Position numbers and translations under genes: made by a program. This document shows positions 1 through 10,739 of a stretch of DNA of 64,000 nt, piece after piece. Numbering within the stretch: the first letter of the stretch is position 1; every line of letters begins with the position of its first letter. The notes below the pieces were generated by a model. It had not been told where the DNA came from. It saw only the letters and a program-made list of their open reading frames with translations, and searched no databases. The stretch is from Liquidambar formosana (lineage: Eukaryota > Streptophyta > Magnoliopsida > Saxifragales > Altingiaceae): the NCBI GenBank assembly GCA_039720395.1, contig CM077827.1:25580416-25644415 (forward strand), written 5' to 3'.

Positions 1-1
1 A

Positions 2-3000
2 CATCGCCAGGCTTTACTGGATGCGTTGGCAAGAAAAGAAGTACCAATGGAAACCACACCGGAGCAGGTTCTATCACTTATGGGGGTCAGCTCGGTGAGC
101 AAGGCTGTGATGACCTTTTCCCATGAAGATTTGCCACTTGAAGGGGCAAGGCATGCCAAGCCACTCTATGTCACGGTGGAATGTAGGGATTTGAAAATAC
201 CTGTAGTTTTGGTCGATAATGGGTCCGCATTGAATGTTTGCCCGATGCGCACCGCAACTAAGCTAGGGGTTGGCAAGGAGGACTTGATACCTTCTGTTGT
301 GACGGTAAGGGGTTATGACAACAGCTGTCGGAGTGTGATGGGAACTTTCAAGGCCGCTTGTAAAATAGGGCCCGTTGAGTCAATGGTGGAATTCTGCGTC
401 ATGGACATTCCCGCCAACTACAACCTGCTGTTGGGAAGAACTTGGTTACACCCTTTGCAAGCTGTTCCCTCAACCGTGCACCAGAAAATAAAATTGCCTT
501 GGGATGAAGGAGTTCTAGTGATCCATGGAGACGGAGAAATAACTGGGCAGATATCAGGAGTAAAGGAAGGAAGCGGAGAGTTGGAATGGAGAGGTTTTGA
601 GCTGGTACAGGTGATTGAAAGGAAGGAAACTGGAAGAGAGAAGGTGTCTCCCGATTTTGGGGAGGGGGTTAGCCATATCGTGACCCATATGATGAGAAAA
701 CTGGGGTACATGCCCGGGATGGGGCTAGGCCGAAGGGGAGAAGGGATAGCTGAGTTCCCGGATTTCCACATGCAAACCGACCGGCGAGGGCTAGGGTACA
801 CTGAAGAGGACGACAAATGCGTCCCCAAGAATGGAAAAACTCTCAATGGTAATTTTGTGAAGGAAGGAGAAGATTTCCCCTATTGTGGATTTCCTGAGCC
901 ATGGATAGACCGAAGGAGCGGAGAAAGGAAGCCTGGGTTGGAGGTATTCTTTAGCGAGAAATTGAATCTGGAAGATACGGACAGGGGAACCCTAGAAGAA
1001 GAAAATGAAGAACGAGACTGGGCGGAAAATGTGGATCAGACAAGCTGGAAGGTCTTATTGTCACCTAAGAGCGGCGAAGAAGTGTTCTCTCTGACGGATG
1101 AAACCATCCCTACCAAGCTTATTGTTGTGGCTGATGGGGATACTAGCACCTGGATCTGGGAACGTGCAGCTAGGGTTACGTATGGTGTCAAGGCGATTAA
1201 TAAGCCTACTCAGGAGAAGTCTAGGGTTGGGTCTAAATCTGAGTCCGGGTCGGGGTATGGGTTTGAGTTTTCCACTGATGTAATTTCCAATAATTCAAAG
1301 AAATTTGATTCTGCTTACTCTGCTGTGTCCCCTAACAATCAAATTGCACAAATGCACGATCTTTTAGACCCAGATGAGCTAATTAATGAAAATCAAGATG
1401 TGAAAATTGAACCCATTAAAGAAGAGACTATCATTATTAATATAAGCACTGATGAGAAAATTAAGGAAATCCAAATTGGCTCTACTCTGTCCATGCAAGA
1501 ACGTGCAGATCTTACAGCTCTGCTGCGGGAGTTTTCTGATGTGTTTGCTTGGTCTTATGAGGACATGCCTGGAATTGACCCCGCTATAGCACAGCATCAC
1601 ATTCCTATTAGGGAGGGAGCAAGGCCAGTCAAACAAAAGCTAAGAAGAATGGCACCGGAATGGTCATTGAAGGTTAAGGAAGAGGTGACTAAGTTATTAA
1701 AAGTGGGGTTTATCAAAACGGTAGATCAGGCGGATTGGATAGCCAACATCGTGCCGGTACCAAAGAAGGATGGAAAGGTGCAGGTGTGCATTGACTACAG
1801 GGATCTTAACAAGGCTTGCCCTAAGGATGACTTCCCCCTGCCTCACATCGATGTGTTGGTAGATAACACAGCAGGGAGCGCTTTAATGTCTTTCATGGAT
1901 GGGTTCTCGGGATATAATCAGATACGGATGGCGCCGGCAGATATGACTAAGACCACCTTCACAACTGGGTGGGGGACGTATTGTTACACGGTAATGCCAT
2001 TTGGACTTAAAAACGTCGGAGCAACGTACCAGAGGATGGCTACCACGCTACTCCACGATATGATGCATCAGGAGGTAGAGGTGTATGTCGATGATATGAT
2101 TGTTAAGGCAGAAACTCGAGAAGGGCATTTAGAGAATCTTAGGAAGTTCTTTGGACGAATCCGGGAATACAGTCTGAGGTTGAATCCACAAAAGTGCACA
2201 TTCGGGGTCACGTCAGGGAAGTTGTTAGGATACATTGTGAGTAGCAGGGGCATTGAGGTAGATCCAACGAAGGTCAAAGCAATTTTGGAAATGCCGTCAC
2301 CGAAAACAGAGAAGGAGATTAGGGGGTTTCTGGGGCGATTACAGTACATTAGCCGTTTCATAGCCAAGTTGACCCCCACCTGTGAGCCCATTTTCAAACT
2401 GCTTAGGAAAGGGGAGCCTAAAGAATGGAATGAGCAATGTCAACAAGCTTTCGAAGCCATCAAAAGATATCTCCTGAATCCCCCGGTGCTGGTTCCCCCA
2501 CGCCCTGGTAAACCTTTGTTACTCTACCTGTCCATTTTTGAGGAAGCTTTAGGCAGCATGTTGGCGCAAGAGGATGATCGTGGTATTGAACATGCGATCT
2601 ATTACCTAAGCAAGAAGCTGCAAGGTTACGAGGCGAAGTACAATGCGATAGAAAAGTCCTGTTTCGCTTTGGTTTGGGCTGTGCAAAAACTGAGGCACAT
2701 TCTGCTAAATTTCGAGGTGTGGATAGTGGCAAGAATGGATCCGCTCAAATACTTGTTTGAGAAACCGGCTTTGAATGGTCGTCTATCTCGGTGGTTGATT
2801 TTATTGGCAGAATTTGAACTTGTATATGTGACACAAAAGTCTATTAAAGGAGGGGCTGTTGCCGAGTACTGCGCCGAACACCCGATCCTGGGACATGGAC
2901 TTAACGATGAATTTCCCGACGAGAACCTTCTAGTTGTCGAGTGTGATGAGGCATGGAAGATGTATTTCGATGGGGCTTCGAATCAGTATGGAGATGGGGT

Positions 3001-5882
3001 AGGGGTTTTGTTAATAGCTCCTGATGGTTCTCACATGCCGCTGTCGATAAAGTTGAACTTTCAGAACTCCAATAACACATAGGGATGGCAATTTTGACCC
3101 GCCCCATAGGAGCCCCGCACCGCCCCGCCCTCATAGGGGCGGGTTTTTTTGAATTTTTTTGGTTCTCGGTTCGGGTATGGGTTTTTTTTAAAAATTTTCA
3201 TCGGGTGCGGTTCGGTTTTGGTATTTACTAGCCCCGACCCGTAGAACCGAACCGATCTGTAAAACCGACCCGCCCCGCCTGTCCTTTTACAATTTTACCC
3301 TTATATATATATGACCTATAAGTTTAACCCAAAAAACCCTAGCCGCCTCACACTTCACCCTCACCCCTCACACCTCAGAGCAGCAGATCTCTCTCCCTCA
3401 CTCACGCTTCACCCTCAGTCCCTCGCCGTCCGCCGTCCGCCGTCAACCATCCGTCGTCCGTCGACACTGGTCCCGTCTGACCTCCTCACCCTCATGGAGT
3501 CATGGCCTCCCCACCCTCACAACTTCCCCACTTCAGTACGTACTTCACCCTCACGGCCTTGCCGTACCTCAGTACTTCACCCTCACGGCTTCACCGACTT
3601 GCCCTCACGGCTTCCCCTCATGGCCTCGCCGGCTTGCCCTCACGGCCTCCCCTCACGGCCTCGCCGGCTTGCCCTCACGGCCTCCCCAGTCCTCACCTCA
3701 CCCTCACGACTTCACTGCCTCCATCATCGGTTCACCGCGTCCATCACCAGTTCATCGCTTCAGATCTACGCCCACGGTCACGTGTACGCCGGATCTACAC
3801 CAGATCTACATAATCCAGCGTTGCGGTAGTTCCTCGAATTTCAACTAGACCAAATCTGCATTCCTTTCACCACTGTAAGCCACTCAACTATACTTCCATT
3901 CTCTTTCTCAAATTTTAATATATATTTTACATGAAAATGATGTGAAATGGAAAGGATTTGTTAATATATTGCACTGAATTATATCTTTGAGTTGGAAAGG
4001 ATTTCTCTTGTCCACCTCTTAGGTCTCTTATTTCTTATGTTTATCTTATATTTGTAAAAATTGAGTTAAAATTTTTTTTTTTTTGCTTGAGCGGAGCGGG
4101 GCGGGGCGGGGATGGTTTTCCTAGGAAGCAATAGGGTCGGGGATGGTTATTAATTTTTTTGCCCCGTCGGGTTTAGGGGCGGGTTTGGACATAGGGTTTC
4201 AATGTTAGGGTCGGGGATGGTATATGGTCGACCCGCCCCCGACCCGCCCCATTGCCATTCCTAATAACACAGCAGAATATGAAGCATGTGTCGCTGGGCT
4301 AGAGGCTTTGTTGGCGTTGGGAGTCGAAGAAGTAGAGGTATATGGGGATTCAGCCTTAGTGATATCTCAAGTACAGAGGATATGGAGAACCCGAGAAGAA
4401 CACCTGAAGCCTTACCAAGGTTACCTAGAGAGACTGACCCAGAGATTCCGGAAAATAACTTTCACACCCTTACCCCGAGCTCACAACCAATTCGCCGACG
4501 CATTGGCTACCTTGGCTTCCATGATTCAAATGCCCGCTGGAACCCAGATAGAGCCATTGACCGTCCAACAGAAGTTCAGACCCGCACATGAAGAGGGGAT
4601 CCTGGTAATTGACGGAGAGCTAGATGATGGGCACGCTTGGTACTTTGACGTTTGGAACCTCTTGGAAAAAGGAGAGTACCCGGAAAATGCCAATAAGAAG
4701 GATCGTAGGGCATTAAGGCTGTTCGCCACGCAGTTTATCATCTGCGGAGGGAAATTATTCAAAAGGTCCTATGATGGGATACACCTGCTTTGCGTAGATC
4801 GCCACATGGGAGAAACACTCATGAGGGAAGTGCATGAAGGGGAGTGTGGGTCACACATGAATGGGAGAATGTTGGTTAAGAAGCTGCTAAGGTTGGGGTA
4901 TTACTGGACAACTATGGAAACTGACTGCGTACAGTACGTCAGAAAGTGCCATCAATGCCAAGTGTACGCCAGTGCAAACTACATGCCGCCGGTGGAGTTG
5001 CATCAACTGGCATCTCCCTGGCTGTTTTCAGTATGGGGAATAGACATCATCGGAGAGATTAAGCCATCTGCAACTGGTGGGTATAAATATATCCTGGTGG
5101 CAATCGATTATTTTACCAAATGGGTAGAAGCGGCAGCATATGTAGAGTTGAAATCGAAACATGTGGCCAAGTTCGTCGAAACCAACATAATCTGCCGGTA
5201 CGGAGTACCCCATGAGATTATTTCAGATAATGGAACGCACTTTGAAGATGAGGTCAAGAAGTTGTTCACAAAATTCGGTATCCAGCATCACAAATCTTCA
5301 CCCTACAGGCCCCAGACTAATGGAGCTGTGGAGGCTGCCAACAAGAATGTCAAAACCATCCTCAGTAAAACGGCAGTAACCTACAAGGATTGGGTGGAGA
5401 AGCTTCCTTATGCATTATGGGGATATCGGACGTCCGTGAGAACTTCCACAGGTGCTACGCCCTATTCATTGGTATACGGAATGGAAGCCGTATTACCCGT
5501 GGAGCTGGAAGTACAGTCTCTTAGGGTTGCATTGGAAAGTCAGATTCCGGAGGTAGAATGGGCCAGAGAGCGGTATGAACAGCTGGCGCTATTGGAGGAA
5601 AGAAGGCTCAAGGCATTGTACCATGTGCAAGGTTATCAACGACGAATAGCTCGGGCTTTCAATAAAAGGGTCAGACCGCGGAACTTGAAGGAAGGGGACT
5701 TGGTTCTTAAGGAATTTAGAGCACCTGTGTTCGATCCTCGAGGAAAGTTCAAGCCCAATTGGGTGGGGCCCTACGTCGTCAAGACAATTTACCCAGGTGG
5801 TGCGGTCAAGTTAATGGATGGTGATGGGAACGAGTTGGTGAATCCAGTGAATATGGACAGACTCCGTAAATATTATGTGTAG
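2..5882 (+). CDS. Element A: Tat-lineage Ty3/gypsy pol polyprotein, 5'-partial, split by a hAT insertion
   Basis: The frame is already open at base 2, so the true start lies upstream. Domains in order: retropepsin-like protease with LVDNGSALN (about nt 208-235; plant-type D-N-G), a G-patch (nt 667-750, LGYMPGMGLGRRGEG), reverse transcriptase (about 1490-2400, catalytic YVDD near 2083-2094), Ty3-type RNase H (about 2500-2760), a second archaeal-type RNase H beginning WKMYFDGAS near 2950, integrase zinc finger HHCC (about 4830-4960), integrase core D-D-E (WGIDIIG near 5035, SDNG near 5225, E near 5330) and a C-terminal GPY-type module (WVGPYVV near 5760). The frame is interrupted at 3080 by a transposon and resumes in the same phase after 4263, so the insertion is the only visible lesion. 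No chromodomain is seen. Two RNase H domains place it in Tat; the finer lineage is inference. Confidence 0.93.
3080..4263. mobile_element. Non-autonomous hAT-type DNA transposon inserted in the RNase H coding region
   Basis: The ends are near-perfect terminal inverted repeats: TAGGGATGGCAAT on the left and, reverse-complemented, TAGGAATGGCAAT on the right. It is flanked by an identical 8-bp duplication ATAACACA (3072-3079 and 4264-4271), the size produced by hAT transposases. Removing it restores the polyprotein phase. Subterminal regions are rich in CCCGCCCC/GGGGCGGG blocks, and a TATA-like run precedes 3310. It has no transposase; the reading frames inside (3311-3829, 3502-3813) are low-complexity translations of a C-rich minisatellite. 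It must have been mobilised in trans. Confidence 0.92.
3590..3700. repeat. GC-rich minisatellite inside the hAT element
   Basis: Units of the type GCCGGCTTGCCCTCACGGCC recur with a 35-bp period (clearest starts at 3628 and 3663), flanked by looser CCCTCACGGCYT copies. The compositional bias produces long spurious reading frames here. Confidence 0.75.
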
Positions 5883-6054
5883 GCAGAGTCGTGACAATTT
5901 GGCAAAATACTTAGTGCTCAAATTAATAATAATAGTTTTTTATTGATTGGGGAAAGTCATTACATCTTTTCTGATGCTTATTCATTAACTCATAAGGGAT
6001 TAAAAGCAAGTGCATGGGTACAATAGTTGATAGGGGTACGGGGGATAGTCAAGT
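5883..6054. other. Spacer between sense pol and antisense gene
   Basis: AT-rich 172-bp spacer where the plus-strand pol and the minus-strand DUF7745-like gene converge tail to tail. I see no motif beyond AT-rich stretches that could serve as polyadenylation signals for either transcript. Confidence 0.6.
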
Positions 6055-6631
6055 TCATTTCTTCCTCGCCTCTGTTTCGACCTCTGTTTCCCTTTTCCTC
6101 TTGTGTTCTTCTTCTTCCTTTTCCTCTCTCTCCATGTCAGTAAACAGCCAGTTATAGTAGGACCCAGGGGGGCTAATCACTTCAGAGGGGGTGACAGCCC
6201 AATACACTGCCTTGCTATACCAGTCATTTTCCACGCGATCCACATGGTTGGGTTTCCAGGGGCAGGTGTAACCAAGGTGACCCCATTTGATCGGATCCTG
6301 GCGTAGCCCTTGCTGACGGCGGATGCGTATAGGGGAGTAGAAAGAAACCTCCTTGAGACCGATCAGCATGACACTGTGAGGAAGGATCAGATTTCGAACA
6401 GCATGAGAGGTCCTCCACCAAGGACAGAGCCAGCGGATGTTGTGGCAGGATATGGATTCTAACAAATCCCGGGCTTGCTCAACGTTTGGGAAAGGTTTGA
6501 TGACCTTCCTGTGACGATAGTGCTGCGGGTGATATGTCCAGATACTCATGGCAGGGTCTTCGACCAGTTTTAGGCGTTCGAACAGCCAAATCTGCATCAC
6601 AAAGGAATAAAGATGGAAGGGTCAACAGACC

Positions 6632-6689
6632 ATGCACGTACGTACATGGGTTATGCACGTACGTGCATGGACAATGCACGTACGATCAT
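6632..6689. promoter_or_regulatory. Phased palindrome cluster A-1 (3 units, 21-bp period) in the DUF7745-like intron
   Basis: Units start at 6632, 6653 and 6674, exactly 21 bp apart. The middle one is the perfect 16-bp palindrome ATGCACGTACGTGCAT; the others differ by a few bases. The cluster lies inside the intron of the antisense gene, next to a poly(A) run. Confidence 0.85.
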
Positions 6690-6696
6690 GGCATTG

Positions 6697-6732
<36 letters not shown>

Positions 6733-6745
6733 GAAGAAAGAGAGA
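6697..6745. repeat. Poly(A) / A+G-rich tract
   Basis: An uninterrupted A run of about 18 bases followed by AG-rich sequence. Read on the minus strand it is a long pyrimidine tract within the DUF7745-like intron, though about 110 bp before the acceptor. Confidence 0.8.
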
Positions 6746-7459
6746 AGGAGGGAAAAATCCGAGAAAATAAAAGAAGAAGAGAGAGAAACCTGTAGAAGGA
6801 GGGGGCTGCCACCGAAGGAGAAACTGTCGCTTCACGCCACGCGATCGAGCCCATTCAGAGTATCTGCCAAGACAACCATGCTGGGGTTGAAATCCTTGAT
6901 TTCCGAGATCATGCGCACAATAAAAGTCTCCAAACTCGATGACTCATCTCTGAAAAAGAGGGCGGCAAGAGCACAGAAGCACGCCGCGCGCAGGTAATAG
7001 ACCCGAGCCTGGCCAGCGGGAGGCATGGGACGGGACATGAAGTATTCAGCGAGTTTCGCCACGTCCACTCTGAAACCCGTAGTCCACCCTTGCACCAGTT
7101 GCACAGAAAGGCCTAGGAACTGGGCCACCTCGGCAGTAGGGACCTTGTCAATCGGGGGAAGGAGCAAGCCATTGAAGCTAGTCCGCCCTATGATACCGCC
7201 AAAATCTTCGAGTGTGGGGCACAACTCGTTCAGATTGAATCGGAAGACGTGGCGGGTTGGCTTCCAGTATTCTGTAGCAACGAGAAGGAAAGTATAGTTG
7301 ATTTTCACCCGACAGTAGTCAAACAAGCACGGGAGGCCGAAAGCCTCTTTGAAATCATCCCAAGCTCGGTTATCAAAGGACAAGAGCCATCGTTTGATGT
7401 CTTTGACAAACTTAGGGTCTTCCATCGTAGGGTTTCAGTGGAGAAGAACGGAGAAGGGG

Positions 7460-7480
7460 GCTCGTTTTATGTAGAAAAGT
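7460..7480 (-). promoter_or_regulatory. Possible TATA box of the A DUF7745-like gene
   Basis: The minus strand reads CTACATAAAACG here, about 45 bp upstream of the start codon at 7425 and about 50 bp downstream of palindrome cluster A-2. It is a weak match, judged mainly by position. Confidence 0.35.
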
Positions 7481-7523
7481 TGCCAAATCGACGAAGTGCG
7501 AGAAAAAGGAAAGAAATAGACCC

Positions 7524-7602
7524 ATGATCGTACGAGCATAAGCCATGCACGTACGAGCATGGTCTGTGCACGTACGAGCATGGCCTATGCACGTACGTGC
7601 CC
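7524..7602. promoter_or_regulatory. Phased palindrome cluster A-2 (4 units, 21-bp period) upstream of the DUF7745-like gene
   Basis: Units start at 7524, 7545, 7566 and 7587, all exactly 21 bp apart, of the form ATGCACGTACGAGCAT. The cluster is about 100 bp upstream of the antisense start codon, a promoter-proximal position. B4 has a cluster of different sequence at the same place (57926-58005). Confidence 0.85.
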
Positions 7603-7819
7603 AGACCCCTTTTTACGTATTTTTCATCCCCTTTTCTCGATTTTATGGTCTTGTTGCTGTCGTGTGAAGCCTTTTGGGGTGCTATCCTTGTATTATACGG
7701 CTGGCTATTTATCCTAGCGCAATAGAGGAAGCAAGAAAGGACAAATGTGCATCGCAGTGTAAGAGAAAAGGGAAAGAGAAAAATAAAGCCATATTTGATA
7801 TATCACAGGAGTAACGGTC

Positions 7820-7897
7820 ATGTCCAAAATATACAGAAAGGGGAGGAGAAATGAGTACATGTCCGAAATATACAGAAAGGGGAGGAGAAATGAGTAC
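7820..7897. repeat. Two-copy 39-bp direct repeat
   Basis: ATGTCCRAAATATACAGAAA begins copies at 7820 and 7859, followed by a partial third copy at 7898. It lies just 3' of the PMD gene stop on the minus strand. Confidence 0.85.
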
Positions 7898-7948
7898 ATG
7901 TCCAAAAAAATAATAAACAAGTAACCCCTAATGTCCAAAACGAATACA

Positions 7949-10459
7949 TCAACGTGGAACATATAGAGGGGTCTGGGCAGGAGAGGCTGGCGGGCTGTCA
8001 TCATCATCACCATCATCACCACCATCACCACCATCACCACCATCACCACCATCGCCGTCATCCTCATCAGCCCCGAAGCCATCCCAGTCCTCCCCAGCAG
8101 GAGCCTGCTCCGCAATCACTAACCTGCGAGAGAGAGACGTGACCATGACTTTCAGGCTCCCCACCATCCGCAAAAGTGTCGAGGACTCCTCACGGGTGAG
8201 CTGCGAGTAGAAAAGCAAGGGGCAATCGTTAGGACATGCATGTTTTACTTGTATATATGCGTGAAAACTAACAAATGCAGGAACTTGGGAACTCACCGGC
8301 CTAGTACCCTCAGCCATCGGGTACCCAATGCACCTGTTCAGCCTAGGGATATCCTCCTCCATGGCTAAATCAGGTGTGACATGGAAAGGCACGCTCCACC
8401 CCGGCATGATCTGGGCCAGCCCAGCGGGCGCATCTGCAGCAGGAGCAGCCTGTGGAAAGGAGTCAAGCACAGTTGGTAAAAAGAAATCAGAGATGGGAAA
8501 TTAACAAAACTCAGAAAAGGGTATACATACCGGCGCAACAAAGATGCTGCCCATCAACCGCTCCCGCGCAAAAGAGGCATAATCGATCTCCTCGGCAGAT
8601 AAGTGATCTGTATAAGGGATCATGGCCCGCCAGGCAGCCAGGTCACTCGATGTCGCCTCAGCAGGGATAGCGACAAAACGGGGAGGATCTACTGGGACCG
8701 GAGGACCACCCGCGCCCACATCGGCAATCTGCCATACCACCCTCTCCGCAAGATAGAAGGAGCGGACCCCTGGGCACTCGAACACCGTGGACAGGGTGGA
8801 GAGCGTCAAGGCAGCAGCATCCCACTCAGCAGGGGCGCGTGCGGGGGTGCCCTCCCAGGGGCGCGGGATGATCTGTGGAAAAGCAGTAATATGGTGAATA
8901 CATGAGTATAATGCTATCAACCGTACCATTAAAGTGAGATAAGACTTACCCGGTCAACGGTCAGCTCGTCCAGGAAGCGACGGGAGCTCCAATAGTCGTG
9001 CTTGTCGACGGGGGAATCTGGGTTCCCGCGGAAGTACCGACCTGCCCAAAGCTGCACAAGTAGATGTGATAAGGAACCAATATGGAATGACAGGTAAGGA
9101 AAGGAGAAAAGAGACAAAAGAGGAGGAAAAGGAGGAGATATATACCGCCCAAACCCGCCAGTGGCTAACCATGGACTGGACAGCCATCCGACTCAGCGAG
9201 TCCATAGCCGAGATCACATGGCCGTACACCGCCGCTCCCCAGCTGAACTCGCGGGCCCTCCCTAAGTCCCTCAAGGCCAGCAACCAGCCGAAAGGGACCG
9301 TCTGCGCTGCATTCGGGACTAGATAGCCCCCTATCAGAAACAGCAGATACCCGCGCGCCATCCGGATCCGCTGAGCAGCTGTACCCTGCCCCTGGGTGGA
9401 CATACGGTCATAGATGTCCAAGATGAAGATGGAGGCGCTGTCATACTCGATCCCCAAAAGATCGTGGGAGAGTCTCTCCCTCTCGCTCTCCTCGTGGTCA
9501 AAAGGAAGCGGAAGGCCATCCATACGTAGACCCGTGAGGCGGTAGAAGTCGTAGGGGGTCAGGGTCAGCTCCCGACCAGCAATGTGGAAAGTATGGGTGG
9601 TGTCCCACCATCTCTCAGCCATGCAGTGGACGAAAGCCCGGTCGCTATCGTCCACCAATCCAGAGATCACCGTCCCGAAACCGGCACCGGTAACCAAGGC
9701 CTTCGTCTCCGCTGTGAGACGAGCCCACCACGCCTTCGCATTCGCCACGCCTCCACGGGTGACGGGCAGCTTCGGCAGCTGTTACACAAGGAGAAACCAG
9801 GTAAGCACAGCACAGGTATGTGTATTTACAGCAGAAAAAAAAAAAAAAAAAAGTGTATGTAAAGGCCAGGCACGTACGTGCATGCCTTAAGCACGTACGT
9901 GCATCAGCCTGTTTGCCCCTTTGATTCCCAGTCATACCCACACGAACCCCTGAGGTTCCTACCCCCTCATGTCTGTTTCGAACCTCGGAGAGGCTCGAAT
10001 GCGTCCTATTCCACGATTAACTGAAAGGAACTGGGTTAAGTCCGGATAAAGACACGTGCGCACGTATACGACGCACGTACGCGCATTCGATATGTACGTA
10101 CGTGCCTTTAGCTGGGTTTTTTCCAGTTCTTCTTCCATTTCGGTAACATCCCACCAAATCCCCAGATTTTACCCCCTCACATTTCGTTTTCTTGATAACC
10201 CAAAGTCAAGGTTTTTGTTTTGATAACCGAAAATGAAATAAACATTGCAGAAATGAACACTTACTCGGCCTAACGCGGCGAGATGGGAGGCGTGCTCGGT
10301 GGGACAGAGGAGGATGCCACCCTCACTACGTCGGAGGCGGGGCTGGGGGCGCCACCTCTGGATCGCGGGCCTCCCTTGCTCGTCAGGGTCCCTCGCCGGT
10401 GCGGCACCTGATGTGCTCGCCTTCGCCGACGTGCGCTGGCGTTTGGGTGCCATGGGCAT
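7949..10459 (-). CDS. Antisense plant-mobile-domain (PMD) gene of element A, six exons, intact
   Basis: Minus-strand exons: 10459-10265, 9778-9146, 9051-8950, 8872-8531, 8449-8297 and 8200-7949. Every junction is GT-AG (donors GTAAGT, GTATAT, GTAAGT, GTATGT, GTGAGT) and every intron is phase 0; exon lengths 195, 633, 102, 342, 153 and 252 are all multiples of three, giving 558 codons with no internal stop. Exon 1 begins MPMAPKRQR, a possible nuclear signal. Exon 2 holds the PMD core, including ERWWDTTHTFHIAG and LTPYDFYRLTGL. The C terminus is an Asp/Gly-rich acidic tail from a CAC/CAT repeat. PMD is shared by host MAIN/MAIL proteins and transposon proteins; its biochemical role here is unknown. 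The start could be the second ATG at 10451-10453. B4 carries a homologue with matching exon boundaries. Confidence 0.82.
7998..8056. repeat. CAT/CAC trinucleotide tract
   Basis: A near-perfect (CATCACCAC)n tract. On the minus strand it encodes the GGD-type acidic tail of the PMD protein. The His-rich plus-strand reading frame it creates (7954-8142) is a shadow. Confidence 0.9.
9868..9904. promoter_or_regulatory. Phased palindrome cluster A-3 (2 units) in PMD intron 1
   Basis: Two units starting at 9868 and 9889, 21 bp apart, each containing GCACGTACGTGCAT. They lie in intron 1 (9779-10264) of the antisense PMD gene, next to a poly(A) run at about 9834-9852. Confidence 0.85.
10050..10107. promoter_or_regulatory. 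Phased palindrome cluster A-4 (3 units) in PMD intron 1
   Basis: Units at 10050, 10071 and 10092 keep the 21-bp period. The first is degenerate, the second reads ACGCACGTACGCGCAT and the third ATGTACGTACGTGCCT. Confidence 0.75.
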
Positions 10460-10555
10460 GCTCGGATGAGATCGAGAAGCGGGAGGTGAGGTTGGGAGAT
10501 GTAAAGTCTCTTGGTCTGTAAGAGTGTACGTAAGGATTATGGGACGTGGGTGCGA

Positions 10556-10562
10556 GTTTATA
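10556..10562 (-). promoter_or_regulatory. TATA box of the A PMD gene
   Basis: The minus strand reads CCTATAAACTCG, a good plant TATA box about 97 bp upstream of the start codon at 10459 and about 90 bp downstream of palindrome cluster A-5. Confidence 0.6.
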
Positions 10563-10651
10563 GGCGTTTTCGCGCCTTTTGAACTGCCCCATAACCATGC
10601 ATTGAAAACGACGCCGTTTGGGGAGTCTCTTTGAATACCCACAAGAATCGG

Positions 10652-10709
10652 ATGCACGTACGTGCATTGGGCATGATCGTGCGAGCATGACCGAGGCACG
10701 TGCGATCAT
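10652..10709. promoter_or_regulatory. Phased palindrome cluster A-5 (3 units) upstream of the PMD gene
   Basis: Units start at 10652, 10673 and 10694, each 21 bp apart: one perfect ATGCACGTACGTGCAT and two variants with GATCGTGCGAGC or CACGTGCGATC cores. It sits upstream of the TATA box of the antisense PMD gene. B4 has the equivalent site at 61260-61340 with unrelated sequence. Confidence 0.85.
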
Positions 10710-10739
10710 GGACTTCAATTGCCGATTTATTTGCGGTTC

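Larger units (their letters stand above)
6055..7425 (-). pseudogene. Antisense DUF7745-like gene of element A (two exons, one nonsense codon)
   Basis: Read on the minus strand. Exon 1 runs 7425 to 6790 (MEDPKFVKDIKRW...), with the family motif VFRFNLNELCPTLEDF near 7210-7255. Exon 2 runs 6591 to 6055 and ends in a Glu/Lys/Arg-rich tail that could be a nuclear localisation signal. The intron 6592-6789 has a GTTTCT donor and a TGATGCAG acceptor; alignment to the uninterrupted B4 homologue (56496-57740) supports joining ...LLLQ to IWLFERL... An in-frame TGA at 6832-6834 lies shortly before the intron, so full-length protein needs readthrough, or the gene is dead. The intron contains a palindrome cluster and a poly(A) run. 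DUF7745-like sequences are common in plant transposons; their function is unknown. Domain naming is from memory of the motif. Confidence 0.75.

Noticed and set aside
418..846. Minus-strand frame opposite the protease region
   Set aside because: Shadow of the sense polyprotein; no domain, and absent at the matching place in B4.
3311..3829. 172- and 103-residue frames in C-rich DNA
   Set aside because: They lie wholly inside the hAT element and translate a GC-rich minisatellite; composition explains the open frames.
7954..8142. Histidine-rich plus-strand frame
   Set aside because: It is the reverse of the Asp/Gly tail of the PMD gene, caused by the CAT/CAC tract.
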